A stretch of DNA of 64,000 nt. Origin: Linum tenue. Its lineage: Eukaryota; Streptophyta; Magnoliopsida; Malpighiales; Linaceae. Where the stretch lies: NCBI GenBank assembly GCA_946122785.1, contig CAMGYJ010000002.1:68721703-68785702 (forward strand). Reading direction: 5' to 3'. Both the position numbers and the translations under genes were made by a program. The notes under the pieces were generated by a model, which was not told the DNA's origin, did not search any database, and saw only the letters and a list, made by a program, of their open reading frames with translations. How positions within the stretch are numbered: position 1 is the first letter of the stretch; every line of letters starts with the position of its first letter. This document shows, piece by piece, positions 1-11,737 of the stretch.

Positions 1-2181
1 ACAGAAAGCTTAGCTGACCATAGAGGAGATTGATAACACCACCATTGATGATGAACGCACTTCCATGAAGCTCAGCAGAATTTCACCTCCTCCTATGGAT
101 TGATAACTCGTTCCCACTAGGGCAAAGTGTATGCAAAACTTGTGTCTAAATGCTCAAACCTACGCTCCTATTTATACTAATTACAAGAAGGGGGGGGGGG
201 GACTCTCTACTTCATAAGGAAGTTAAGCCAAAACGAGAACTTTTCGTACTTGGATTGTGTTGAAAGTTAGTGGATAGCTTCTAAAAGGTTCCAAGAGTCC
301 CCCAACCAAATTGGACACATTTGGAGCACGACATTATCAACTTTGCACTATGTTTTGGGCCTTATTGGCCTTCAAATGACCCGAATTATGGCAGACTGCG
401 TCCCCATTGTCTCCAGGGGTTGTTATTTAAATTTTAGCTCAATTGGACCTCATGTTACCCGATGTGACCTTCGTCAAATGTAAGCTTGTTACAATGTCGA
501 ATATGCTTCTCTGAGCATCTAATGCCTAAATCCATTTATGTTTGAGCCCACGAGCTTGTAATCTCGTCCTCCGTCTTATCCATTGATAATCCATATTATT
601 CTTGAGCATATTGTATCCTTAAAAAACACAAACCAACACCAAAAGGCACAAAATAGTACAAAAACACACCAAGGTCTATCTTAGTAAAATGTATCAAATG
701 CGGGAGTGACAAACATTATAATTTGAGCATCATCAATATGTGCCTCTCTTTTGAAACCGTCATGTGTCTTGAAGTGTAGTTTGCCTCACTTGATCTTGTT
801 CCATGCGATCTTGTGCCATGCTAGTCTTGTGATGAGCATGTAGTTTCTCATAAAGGGGATCGTGGTACTCTTATTCACCAACATGACTCATTTGTCTCAC
901 ACCCACGACCTTCCCAATCATGCACATGGTCATATTGTCTAGCGGCAACATACATCTTACTCGCACCCTTGAATCTCTTAACTCATGTCCATGGCTCCTC
1001 TTGTGACACAACCATAGACCTCTCAGACTCATTATACGATTGGGCATTCAGTCTTGGCCATGTGGCCTGATCTCATGGCATGGCCTCTTGCTTCACGACT
1101 ATGGAGTCTCATTCGCAGCGACGACTTTCTCACTCAACTAGCGTTCGTCTCGCAACCAAGGTTGAGTTCTCACTTGCGCCCATGGCCTTCCTAACTTGCG
1201 ACAATGGATTTCTCATACTTATCGTATTTTTGCATCCTTTATGTGAGGCTTAGAACCATGATTTTTTATTCTCGTGGCATGACTTGACCTCTTACGAGAA
1301 GGTCTTGCCCATGCTCGCAAATAACTTAGCGGCTCGACTTAAAAATCATGGTCCATGAGACCCCACTTAAGTAGCCTGAATTGTTATAATTAATCTAACC
1401 TTACAAGAGCATTAATCACATAGTAAATCATCACTATGGTACAAAGATAATGTTTTTAGGTGCAAACACAATTCTACCTCAATTCTTTGTGAACTCATAC
1501 TCGATTCGACCTTTTATCTCTTCTCAGTTTCCTTTCTAATCAACCGTTATACTTGACTCTTCTCTTAGTCCAGTAGGCCTACTCACTGGTTGAAATGATC
1601 ACAATATCTTAAAATGAAATCCTGACATGATCAATTCATCGACTAATTAGAAATCGTAAAACAAATACCATAGATTTTATCGGATAAGTTAGTAATAGGG
1701 TATTTTTATTTTGTGTTTAACTCGTAATGGTTAAACCATTCATACTTGTAAAATCACCTATCGAATTGGGTTCCTTAGACGTTTTTTCCGTTCTTACAAA
1801 TTAAATTTATTAAAGCCTGCTAAAATCTTATGGACTCATGAGTTGCAGCCCATATACAATCACCTAAACCAGAAAGTAAAATGGTCCAATTCTCAGTGAA
1901 AAAAGGGCCCAAAGTAAGAATTGCTAGACCGCAACACGTTTCGTTGCTCTTTCGGTAACGGCGTCGTTTGACTCCGCAAAGTTTCTAATCGTCTATATTC
2001 TTTCCGCCGGCCGCAATTTCTGCATACTGCCCCGTCTACGCCGCCGGCAAGTGCCGGAACTGCAAGAAGCGAAACCGAGAACAGAACAGTGAACTACTCC
2101 AAAGTCCAAACCGAAGCTCTGAACTCAATTTGAAAAGGGGAAAGCCATCGCAGCTCACGCTAGACTTTCCAAACCACAGAA
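1..2181. other. Intergenic DNA, no gene recognised
   Basis: No open frame resembling a known protein was seen on either strand. A G homopolymer lies near 190-201. The stretch around 700-1350 is rich in 'catgg' and 'cttgtg' words and may be retroelement-derived, but no terminal repeat pair or coding remnant could be paired up. The last 150 bases are the upstream region of the THO6-like locus. Confidence 0.4.
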
Positions 2182-5100
2182 ATGTGTGGAGACGCGACGA
2201 ACTGGGACGAGAGAGCATACTGAGAGAACGGGAAGCCCAAACCCTAACGGCGGACGGCGTGGGCACCTTCTCCTGATCCCGTTCCAGACGCCGTCGTTGT
2301 AGGCTCCAGTGATGGATCGATCGGTTCATACTCTATCTCCTCTTGCGCCTCCTAACTCGTAAGCACTTTCTGGCTACGATTATCTGATCAATTTTCTGAG
2401 ACGATGATGTGATTAATTTTCCTTTTGGCAACAGCCAGTGGGTTTCGGCTATGGAATGGCTCAGCGGTAAGTACTTGACGAAGCTGGTGACTGTCCTTCT
2501 CCACAATTTGCTTAATCTGTGATCCCTTTTATACATTGAGTTGGTGGGAAGGGTTGTTCCTGCAGAAAGTGGATTGCATCTATTAGTTTGTAATTTGGTT
2601 TTGTGCATGCGCCTCTGCAGTTGTGGTGACGATGGCCTTATTCGAGGATGGAAATGGAAGGAATTTACAGAATCAGAGATTCCAGTTTCCACGCAAGGTA
2701 ATAGAAGTAGATTAAAAGAAATGAGGGGTTAAACCTGTAGCTAAACAAACGTATAGAACATTGCTTGCTCTAATTGATGCATGAGACTGCTATACCATCA
2801 GTCAACATGGTTGCTTCAAATCATTAAAGTAGCAGTCAGCTCTGGATGTTACCTGTTTTGTAGTTTCTGAATGGGTATTTTAGAGGATTGGTTCCATATG
2901 ATCTTGTATATGATCCTCTTTCGGCCAAAATTTTACGCCTCGGGGTTCTTTGCACAGGAAACCATATGGAGCCAGTGGTTGACTTGGTGAATCCCCAACA
3001 CAGGTTAGTCAAGACTCAGGGGTCGTTTGCTTGATGGATTTGGGTCATGGATTTGGGACTCAAATCCCAAGCATGATGGATTTTAGCCAAGTCCATTGTT
3101 TGTTGTGGACCCCACGGACTTGTAAATCCCACATATTGGGGTGGGATTTGTAAATCCTTGATGGCTAGTTATATTTATAGCAAATCCATCATAATTATAT
3201 CATCAAATCTATCATGCAAACAATAGACTCTTCAAATCCATGATGGTACAAATCCCTCATAAATCCAAAAGGTTTTTTGAGCCAAAACCCTCATTTTTCA
3301 AATCCAACAAGCAAACGACACCTAAAGGATTTTACCATTCGTTTGTTTCTTGCCCTCTACCTTGCACTTGATTACTCACCGTAAGGGATGATTCATTATA
3401 CATAGGATGGTATCACAACTCAAATTAGGTCATGAACTTATTGGTTCATCGTGGTGCCTGATGGATCACTGACTTTTGACTGGCAACATAATTTTGGTAA
3501 TTTTCCTTTGGTTAATGGATTCATGGAGGAAGTTTGTTTCTATTGCCATACTGTTAACGTCTTCTCAGAATTATCTTCTTTTATTGACATCTTCAGAGGT
3601 CCATGGGGTGCTCTTTCTCCAATCCCTGAAAACGATGCTATTGCTTTAGGCACTCAGGTTTGAATGAGTGATTTATGCCCCTGTTGCTCGAACAAAAAGT
3701 CCATTGTTAACACTTGCTTGTTTAATAGGACGCATCCATATTTTCTGCTGCTGGTGATTCTTGTGCATATTGTTGGGACGTGGCATGTACTTGCTCAAGG
3801 TGCAAATTTTATTGGTTTCACTGAATTCACATGGAACTATTTCACTGACAGTGACCATGCATGTTTAACTCCATTCTGCAAATTCAGATAAATTATATCC
3901 TGATTGCTTTGTAACTATCCAGGAGACAACCAAGATTAAAACGGCTTTTAAGGGGCACTTGGATTACTTGCACTGTATAGTTCCCGCAACTCTTCCAACC
4001 AGGTAATGTTATTTCCTCTTCAACATCGTATCTTTTGGTTTCTAAAATACCATGCACTTTTTAAGATGGTGAAAGTCTGGAGAAAGGATTTATGTTTTGA
4101 GTGGATCATCAATTGGCCCGAGTAGGAAACTATCTCAGAAACTATCTCCTGGATATTGCTTACAAGAGGTGCAAAAGTTTGCAATTGTTTTCGCGAAGGA
4201 AAAATTACATACATAGCCTTATATTCTTATTTGGATTGTTGCATCATAGGAAACCACTGGGAAGATGCTGTAACTTGTATGAGGAGCCTTATGGCTATTA
4301 GTTCTCAACTTCTGGGGTCTAATCTAAGATTCTCATATCAGCCTCCAAAAGAATGAAGACTTCTGACTGTCTAAGCACACAAATTATAAATTGGCTAGTT
4401 TTCATTTGGTCTTTTATTATCATTGTTTGACTTTACAATGTTGCTTTTGGTTATATTGCAAGAGTCTCATACTTATTTAGGCTCTGAGAGTCCTTTTGGC
4501 ATCTAACTATCTGTAGATCAATTGCCTTTTGAAATGAATGTATGAGACTAGGTCTATGAATCAACTGCAGGGGTAACAACTCCTGAAATTCGACCAATGC
4601 ATGCAAAACATATACTGTTCTTTTTGGTGATTTTTCCCCATTTTACTCCTGACAGCAACACCGAGCATAATAATAGAGAAATTTGGTGACTGTATGTTGT
4701 AGATACTGAGCATGGTTACCCGCCATTTGCCTTTGCTCTCAGGTTATAACTGGTTCTGAAGATGGAACAGCAAGAATTTGGGGTAAAATACTCTTTTGAA
4801 TATCAAGGATCACAGCTACCTAGTCCAATAGAGATACAGTGACTGGTTGTTTTTATATATTATATTTCTTTGATAGATATAATGCCAGTTTGATGACATT
4901 AGTTTGGAGACCAAGACCCCAATTATATATCCATCCCAATAGGGGATAAGTTTAGAATGGTCATTAGTGTGGAAGAGAAGGTGATTGACTTTGTAATTAG
5001 TAGTCATTTTGATAGTGTTTTCCCCCCAGCTTCTAGAGATCAGAACAGAAGATAAGAATTAGGAAGAAAAACTTATTTTGAATTTGCCTTGCGAGGTAGA

Positions 5101-6351
5101 AGTGGTGCTTTTTGGTGTTTCCTGTTTTATGTTATCCATTGGGAAAGCCTTTTGGTTGCAAGTTTCTGATAGCTACATTAGCGATAATCTGAATGCCCCA
5201 TATGTAGTTTTATGCTCAGTTTATGATAAAATGGAGTAGCTTTTTCCAGATTGCAAAAGTGGGAAGTGCATCAGAGTAATTGATCAGGGGAAGGATAAGA
5301 ATTTGAAAAGATTCTGTACCTCTGTTAGATGCATTGCACTTGATTCAAGTGACAGCTGGTTGGTATGTTTTTGGGAAGATACCATTCTAGTTTGATGCAT
5401 GTTCTGATATGATTGATGAAATCTGTTGTTGTACAGTGGATGAGAGGGAGACGAACATCCAATCGAGTTTTCAATGTTAAAAAGTGCAATGTTTTGTCGA
5501 GTATTGCAGACAGTTAACTAGGCTAATAGTTGAACAGGGTGGCTAACCAAAATATTGTCCATGTTCATAGGCTTGTAGCAGTGGTCAGAGCTTATCAGTT
5601 TGGAATCTGCACGCTTCTGAGTGTGTTTCGAGGACTTCTACTAGTGCATATTCGATAACAACCAAGTAAAGCCAACTCTATTGCAAGTGACCTCCTAATG
5701 CACCAAACTTAAAATTGGCCAAGAACTAGTTTTTATGGATACGATGAACAACCAATTTTTTTATGCTGCAGTTAATATCATTTCGGTTTGTTTTGGCTTG
5801 TTTTTTTTTTTTTTTTCTTTTTTCTTTTCTTACCTCCCTCTCTTCTTTGAGCAGTATCTGCATTTTGGTCTCTGAAAGTTCGTTGCATCACATAATGTCA
5901 TAATTTCAGGTACTAGCTGTGGATCAGAACCTTTCCTCAGTTTATTCGATCTAAATGGGAAGATTCTTTCACGAATACCATGCGCTCCGCAGTCAGCATT
6001 CTCTGTCTCTTTACATTCATCAGGGGTATTCTCTTGCTTCTCTCTCTGAATACATTTTCCTCGGAGTTTCCTGTTTCTGAAAGCTATATCAATCTGGTCT
6101 GGTACTCTGGTTCCGTCCACTGTGAGCCAAATTGTAGCACCACCCTAGGAATGGATATGAAGTTCATATTATGAACTAATTGATACCCCTGTCGCCCTCG
6201 CCATGCTCCTTCTGATGCATTCCAATACTTTTTTTTTTTCTCTTTATCATTCTGGATTCAGGTGACAGCAATTGGAGGTTACGGCGGTCTTGTAGACGTG
6301 ATATCCCAGGTTCGAAGCCACTACTGCACTTTCCGCTGCAGTCGAGCATAA
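2182..6351 (+). pseudogene. THO6: Decayed THO complex subunit 6 (THO6/DWA1-like) WD40 gene
   Basis: The family protein is a WD40 subunit of the nuclear THO/TREX mRNA-export complex; the Arabidopsis homologue DWA1 also serves as a CUL4-DDB1 substrate receptor. Recognisable exons, in order, are about 2182-2350 (start MCGDATNWDE), 2454-2475, 2621-2697 (SCGDDGLIRGWKWKEF), 2958-3003, 3597-3657 (GPWGALSPIPENDA), 3729-3782 (SAAGDSCAYCWDV, followed by a GC donor), 3923-4002, 4743-4782 (ITGSEDGTARIW), 5250-5362, 5571-about 5667, about 5910-6025 (FDLNGKIL) and 6262-6351 (IGGYGGLVDVIS, stop). Introns are kept, so this is a DNA-level copy and not a retrocopy. Exon 1 changes frame twice and then meets a stop. 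The segment normally between GFGY and SCGDDG (about 30 residues) is absent. The 4002/4743 junction cannot stay in frame. A one-base loss near 5922 shifts the frame inside what should read VLAVGSEP. Assembly errors could mimic some of these lesions, but not the missing segment. Confidence 0.72.
3019..3325. mobile_element. MITE-like element in a THO6 pseudogene intron
   Basis: About 307 bp bounded by inverted termini: GGGGTCGTTTGCTTG on the left, and the complement of CAAGCAAACGACACC on the right. Both arms continue as imperfect complements (ATGGATTTG against CAAATCCA). There is no coding capacity. No clear target-site duplication was found, so the superfamily is unassigned. The TIR resembles plant PIF/Harbinger- or hAT-type miniature elements. 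Confidence 0.55.
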
Positions 6352-6859
6352 AGAGAGAAAGCGAGAATGTCTACGATGTATTTTTTTCCGCATCACCTCT
6401 AGTAAATCATGCGGGAGTTGCATCTGGAATCAGAAGTTGTCAGCTGCAGCATTTGGATCATCCCATGGTGAAAGCAGTTAAAAGGTGAGGAGGCATTCAT
6501 ATATGTTAAAGAAGTTTAGGGGGGGAACACCACAGCCACAGGAGAGGTCTCTCTGTTTTCAATTGTAAAGACGAATTGGGTGTCGCCGCGTTTTAGAACT
6601 TCTGTAGACATGATTTCTTCATCTTAACCCAATTTGATTTTAGTTAACCCTCTTATCCCATGAATCCATCTGGAAACATGCTTTCAGATTTCAGTGTTTG
6701 TGAATTGTGATCAATCTCGGATTCTCGGTGGTCGCGCAAAGTGGTAAACACCACGTCATAATTTTTTTATGGGCAGGAATCGAACTCTCGATCTCATGAT
6801 GAATGGACGAGACGACCAATTACCATGCTGCACTCTCTTGCTAGTCGACTGTTTTCCCT
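6352..6859. other. THO6 3' flank with tRNA-like/SINE relic
   Basis: No gene is seen. On the minus strand about 6765-6835 reads like a tRNA-derived promoter head: a box A-like TGGTAATTGG, then a box B-like GAGTTCGATTCC, followed by an A-rich tract (6757-6765 on the plus strand is T-rich). The cloverleaf stems do not pair, so this is not called a tRNA. It is most likely a SINE head or tRNA relic. Confidence 0.4.
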
Positions 6860-7200
6860 AGTCAGTAGGCGAGGAAATGGGCTTGTGAGCCGATCGATGA
6901 TTCTAAAGGCCCAATCCGAATGGGCCGAGGTGTGGAAGCCCAGCCCGCAAGGAGTACGGATCCGGGAAGGAAAAAGAGAGACGGACAAAAGCGACGGTAT
7001 ATATACAAGAACCGGAGCAAACCCTTCGCCTTCTCTAACCCTTTTGGCTTCCGCGAAAAAGCAAAATACAAGACTATCCCCAGCCGCAGCACAGCGGCAG
7101 CCAACCAGCAGTTCTCTCTCTCTCGTTCTCGACTTAGCGTTCCTTCTCTATTAACTCCGCTGCTTGTGAGAAGAACCGCTCAAAACCCTAGTTCTTCTTT
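6860..7200 (+). promoter_or_regulatory. eIF4A promoter: site II motifs, TATA box, telo-box
   Basis: A TATA-like tatatatac lies at 6998-7006. Upstream at about 6878-6945 there are several TGGGC(C/T)/GGCCCA cores (site II-type, the TCP-binding class). A telo-box AAACCCTAG lies at 7184-7192 in the presumed leader. In plants, telo-box plus site II is the standard combination for translation-apparatus genes expressed in dividing cells, which fits the eIF4A gene downstream. A 5'-UTR intron is likely, from about 7252 to an acceptor 'ttttgcag' ending at 7610, just before the start codon. Confidence 0.6.
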
Positions 7201-7618
7201 CCTGAGACGAGACTGCTCCTCGTCAAATCTCAGCAATCGCAAACACACAGGTTTCCCCCTTTTCTCCCTCTTCTCAAATCTCGTCCTTGGTTCGCCGGTT
7301 GTTCTTCCCTTCATTTCTTTTATGCTGTGTCGTCGTCTAGCCTTGTCGATTTACCACCTGAGAAGTATTGTTGTGCGGCTGGGACCTTACTGGGTTTCCG
7401 ATCTCTCTTTGATCTGGAGTGTCATGTTTAGTGTGTTCTAATTGTTGAAGTGGCGCGTCTACACGTCGTGTAGAGTAAATCTGCTTGAATTTTTGGTTGA
7501 TTTGATTCCTGTTTGTGCTGGTTTGTTTGGGATGGGTTACATGTCAGATTTTTGGGTCTGCTGTTATGGTTCTCGGCTTCTTAAGAGGTCGATTTGTATG
7601 GATTTTGCAGTTTCAGAT

Positions 7619-9502
7619 ATGGCAGGACTAGCACCAGATGGTTCCAACAATTTTGATGCCAAGAGCTATGATCAAAAGATGAGCGAATTGTGAGTGGCCA
7701 TTGGTTTTGTTGTTTTTATTCTTTTCGTGGAAAAAGCTTCTACCTTTCCCCCTTCCTGTTTGTGTTTAGGTCTAACCCCTGCATAAACTCTTTTGAGACG
7801 CATCCTAATAAACCTATTTTCTTATCCAACAACTTGTGTCTTGTAGACTTTTGGCTGATGGACAGGACTTCTTTGCTTCCTATGATGAGGTCCACGAAAC
7901 TTTCGACTCTATGGGCTTGCAGGAGAATCTTCTTAGGGGCATTTATGCATACGGTAGATTTGATTGTTCCTTAAGTTTGTATTTCTTGTGGTGCTTTTGT
8001 TTTGTGATCTTTGCCCTTTGGGGACTGCTTCAACTGCTTCTGTGTGATGGTATGACCGTTATTTTCTTATTTGCTGATACTCTGCTTTTGTAGGTTTTGA
8101 AAAGCCATCTGCTATCCAGCAGAGGGGAATCGTTCCCTTTTGCAAGGGGCTCGATGTGATTCAGCAAGCCCAATCTGGAACTGGAAAGACTGCTACTTTT
8201 TGTTCTGGTATCCTGCAACAACTTGATTATGCCCTGGTAGAATGCCAGGCTCTTGTCTTGGCTCCAACTAGGGAGCTGGCCCAGCAGATTGAGAAGGTTA
8301 TGCGTGCACTTGGTGATTATCTTGGTGTCAAGGTCCATGCTTGTGTTGGTGGAACCAGTGTCCGTGAGGATCAGCGCATCCTTTCCAGTGGAGTCCATGT
8401 AGTTGTTGGTACCCCTGGTCGTGTCTTTGACATGCTTCGTCGACAATCCCTTCGTGCTGATTCCATTAAGATGTTTGTCTTGGATGAAGCTGATGAAATG
8501 CTTTCCCGTGGATTCAAGGACCAGGTAATATTTTTTGCTTGCGTCTTCTGTTGTAGATGGTATCATCGTCCAGGAGATTGCTTTACTGAGTATAGTGTTT
8601 GCAATTTCACTATGGGTGTTTCTTTTAAGATAAAGAATGGATTTAAAAAAATAACTTTCTTAAATAGTGGGTTTTAGTCAATTTTGTGGATTTTGGATGA
8701 ATTGTTTGGAAATGTCTTTGTATTAGTGTGCAATCCACACCTTTTGGCATGTTTTTGTTTTGTTAGTTTCAACTTCCACCTTGTTGGCCAATGGTGCCTT
8801 GTAGTGCTGCTTCCCGAGTATATATGCCATGTGTAGCCCTAATATGGTCTCTTCTTGCTTGCACAGATCTATGACATTTTCCAGCTGTTGCCACCAAAGA
8901 TTCAAGTCGGTGTGTTCTCTGCAACAATGCCACCAGAGGCTCTGGACATCACCAGGAAGTTTATGAACAAACCAGTTAGGATCCTTGTGAAGCGTGAGGA
9001 GCTCACCTTGGAAGGTATCAAGCAGTTCCATGTCAATGTGGATAAGGAAGAGTGGAAGCTGGAGACACTCTGCGATCTCTACGAGACCCTAGCCATCACC
9101 CAGAGTGTCATCTTCGTGAACACCAGGCGCAAGGTGGACTGGCTGACAGACAAGATGAGGAGCAGAGACCACACTGTCTCTGCCACTCACGGTGACATGG
9201 ACCAGAATACTAGGGACATCATCATGAGGGAGTTCAGGTCTGGCTCATCCCGTGTCCTCATCACCACCGACCTCCTTGCCCGTGGTATTGATGTCCAGCA
9301 AGTCTCCCTGGTCATCAACTACGACCTCCCAACCCAGCCTGAGAACTACCTCCACAGGATTGGTCGTGGTGGTAGGTTCGGAAGGAAAGGTGTGGCTATC
9401 AACTTTGTCACCAAGGATGACGAGAGGATGCTCTTTGACATCCAGAAGTTCTACAATGTGGTGATCGAGGAGCTCCCAGCCAATGTTGCGGATCTTCTGT
9501 GA
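7619..9502 (+). CDS. eIF4A: Eukaryotic initiation factor 4A (DEAD-box RNA helicase)
   Basis: ATP-dependent RNA helicase of the cytosolic eIF4F complex that unwinds mRNA leaders for 40S loading. Coding exons are 7619-7689, 7847-7953, 8094-8524 and 8867-9502, with phases consistent at each junction and a product of 414 aa against about 413 for plant eIF4A. Motifs in order: Q-motif region ([10 protein letters not shown], about 61-70), motif I AQSGTGKT (85-92), PTRELA (117-122), TPGR (166-169), DEAD (190-193), SAT (221-223), ARGID (about 341-345) and HRIGRGGR (366-373). It ends in the family-typical VADLL. The start is fixed by [13 protein letters not shown], which follows a 5'-UTR intron acceptor. 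All core residues are present. Motif VI reads RGGR where plant eIF4A usually has RSGR, a conservative change. It appears intact and functional. Confidence 0.96.
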
Positions 9503-11737
9503 GGAAAGGCATTTTGATGTGTTGCTGCCTTCCTTTGCCTTGAATGAATGAGTGAAGAGAGATTATGATGGATGGGAGACTATGTGAACCGGTGTCTTTG
9601 TACTCTCTTTTATCTTCGTTTTTTTTATGTTTTGATGCTTTTCTTTTTTGGGTTGGGACTTGGTAGTATTCACTATGGAGAGTAGAAGGCTTGTTCTGTT
9701 GTGAAATTGTTCCAATTTTGAATTTTAGCAGCTAGTAGTTGGGTTGCATTGTGGAATACTTTTATTTAATACAGATGTCTGTATTTTTCATCCGTTGCTT
9801 CCTTCCTGGTGGGTTCTCAGCTTTTCGACGATTGCTCCTAGTTTGAGGTTGCCTGTGATGACGGGAACTCGGCAAGCTAGCAATCAGCTTAGCAATGAAG
9901 GAACTCCTTTTCTATTCGTTCTTGTCAGTTTTCAGATTGTTGTTGTCGAAATCACAATGCACTTTCTGAACCTTGTCAGTTTCCACTTGGATCTGAATAG
10001 CGTAGAAATGTGCAAACTGACATAAGTAGTTGTGGGTCTTTTTAACAAGCTACGGAAAGCTATGAAGTTGAGAGATTAGGAGATTCTAGTAGGAAGGTTG
10101 GGTCTTTTCCTTTTGTGGTTTTTAATTGCTTCGCTTGTTCATAATTATCCGTGTTATATTAGAGTTAAAACATGAATAAATAATTGGAAACACAAACTGC
10201 CAACACATTTTCCAATCAACGAACCACCCAAATTAAGGTATGATCATCATCTAATATATACTAATATATAATCAGGTTCCCACTTAGGCCAAAGTCTTGC
10301 TCACAAAACCAAACAAGAAGTAGGCCGAGGTGTCGCTCGACCTCCCTCTTCTCAAGGTTTTTTTTGTTTTAGAAGCACGTCGAGAGGTTGGAAAGCATTG
10401 ATATCTCATATCAGCTTTGTCTTGTCCTTTTTCAGAACGTAGCTTGAAATCAAGTTGGGGAAGCAAAACTGAAAATGAAAAGTCGCCAAAAAGGTTCCAA
10501 GTGGTGTTCTCCCTATGTGTCCCACCTCCAACACGGTTAATTGCACTTCTAGAAAAAGCTTAAAAAAACTTAACATCGCGTATTAGGCGAAGGAAAGAGA
10601 GTTTGGTAACAACTTGCAAGCTTTCTTTGTCCCATTCATTTCTTAAATCTATTAGGTCTTTTATGATAATGGTCTCTAGTTGAAATGCTTGTATATGCTA
10701 TGCGAGATTGTCATAAGGTGATTTTGTATTGGACATATATAAATGATTGTCTATGGAAAGGTATATATAATTTGTCTCTCCGTGGAAAAATGTTTTGAAG
10801 GCATGAGCGCACTCCATTAAGTTGAGAATTCATCTGTGCTTTTGGCTGGTATTTGCTATGTCTCAGCCTTACGCTTACACCAGTACACCACAAATACCAA
10901 TGCTCATCTAATACTAAACGCGAGTCAGATTATGAATACTCTATGTAAAGGATGATTCAAGATAGATTGACCCATTATAACATGTGATTGGAAGCAAACA
11001 TGTACAACATTTTCGCTAATCAATTAAATAACAAAGAAAAATCTCGCTAAATTGAAAAAAAGTTATTGGAAGATATATAAATCCAGATTATTCTGGAGAT
11101 TGAGATTCACAATAAGTTGTAGCTACTTTCTTTTATTTCACAAACTTCGATTATAGATTAAAGATAAATTCACCGTGTTTACACATTCCCTTCAATTGCA
11201 ATTAAAATGTTAATCATGTTAGATGAATTATAATTCAATGCATACATTACTTAACAACGTGATATCACGCGTTACATCATTTTGATTACACGACAACAAA
11301 CCTCCTCCCTCGACCGACCTAAAAACTACAGAATCTGCTGCCTCTTCATTTCTATTTATAATTTTAATTCCCATTCTCATTAGAAGGAAACTATAATTCA
11401 AAGATTCGCAGCGTTAAATTTTGTTAAAAAAAAAAAAAAAAACAAATTCCTCACGCGCCCATTCTGCCGAAATCCGTTTTTCGTCCCACCACACCATCAC
11501 ATTAATCCTCCCCAATCTCTTTGTCTCTCTGATCTAAAATCACTCTGAATTCTCCTCTCTTCTCTCCCAAACAAACAATTCCCGAGAAGAAGCTCCGCGG
11601 CCATATCCGGCGCCAGCCACCGCCTCTGCATGAACGCCACCTCATTCCCGTCAAAGGCTTGACGTCCTCGGATTCTCTTCTCCCCCATCTCCACCTCTTT
11701 CTCTGCTCTGCTCTGCTGCTGCTTTCTCTGTCTTCCA
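9503..11737. other. eIF4A 3' region and AT-rich spacer; DGAT1 leader at right
   Basis: The first 250 bases are T-rich 3'-UTR. From 10,000 to 11,400 I see AT-rich sequence with no coding signal and no paired repeats. The right end (about 11,440-11,737) is CT-rich and reads as the promoter and 5' leader of the DGAT1 gene. An A-run of about 17 lies near 11,427-11,443. Confidence 0.4.

Noticed and set aside
6765..6835. tRNA gene on the minus strand
   Set aside because: Box A/B-like words are present, but the acceptor, D and T stems do not pair; more likely a SINE head or tRNA relic.
6920..7441. 173-aa open frame upstream of eIF4A
   Set aside because: Lies across the eIF4A promoter, leader and presumed 5'-UTR intron; the composition is that of a Ser/Arg-rich leader and it has no family match.
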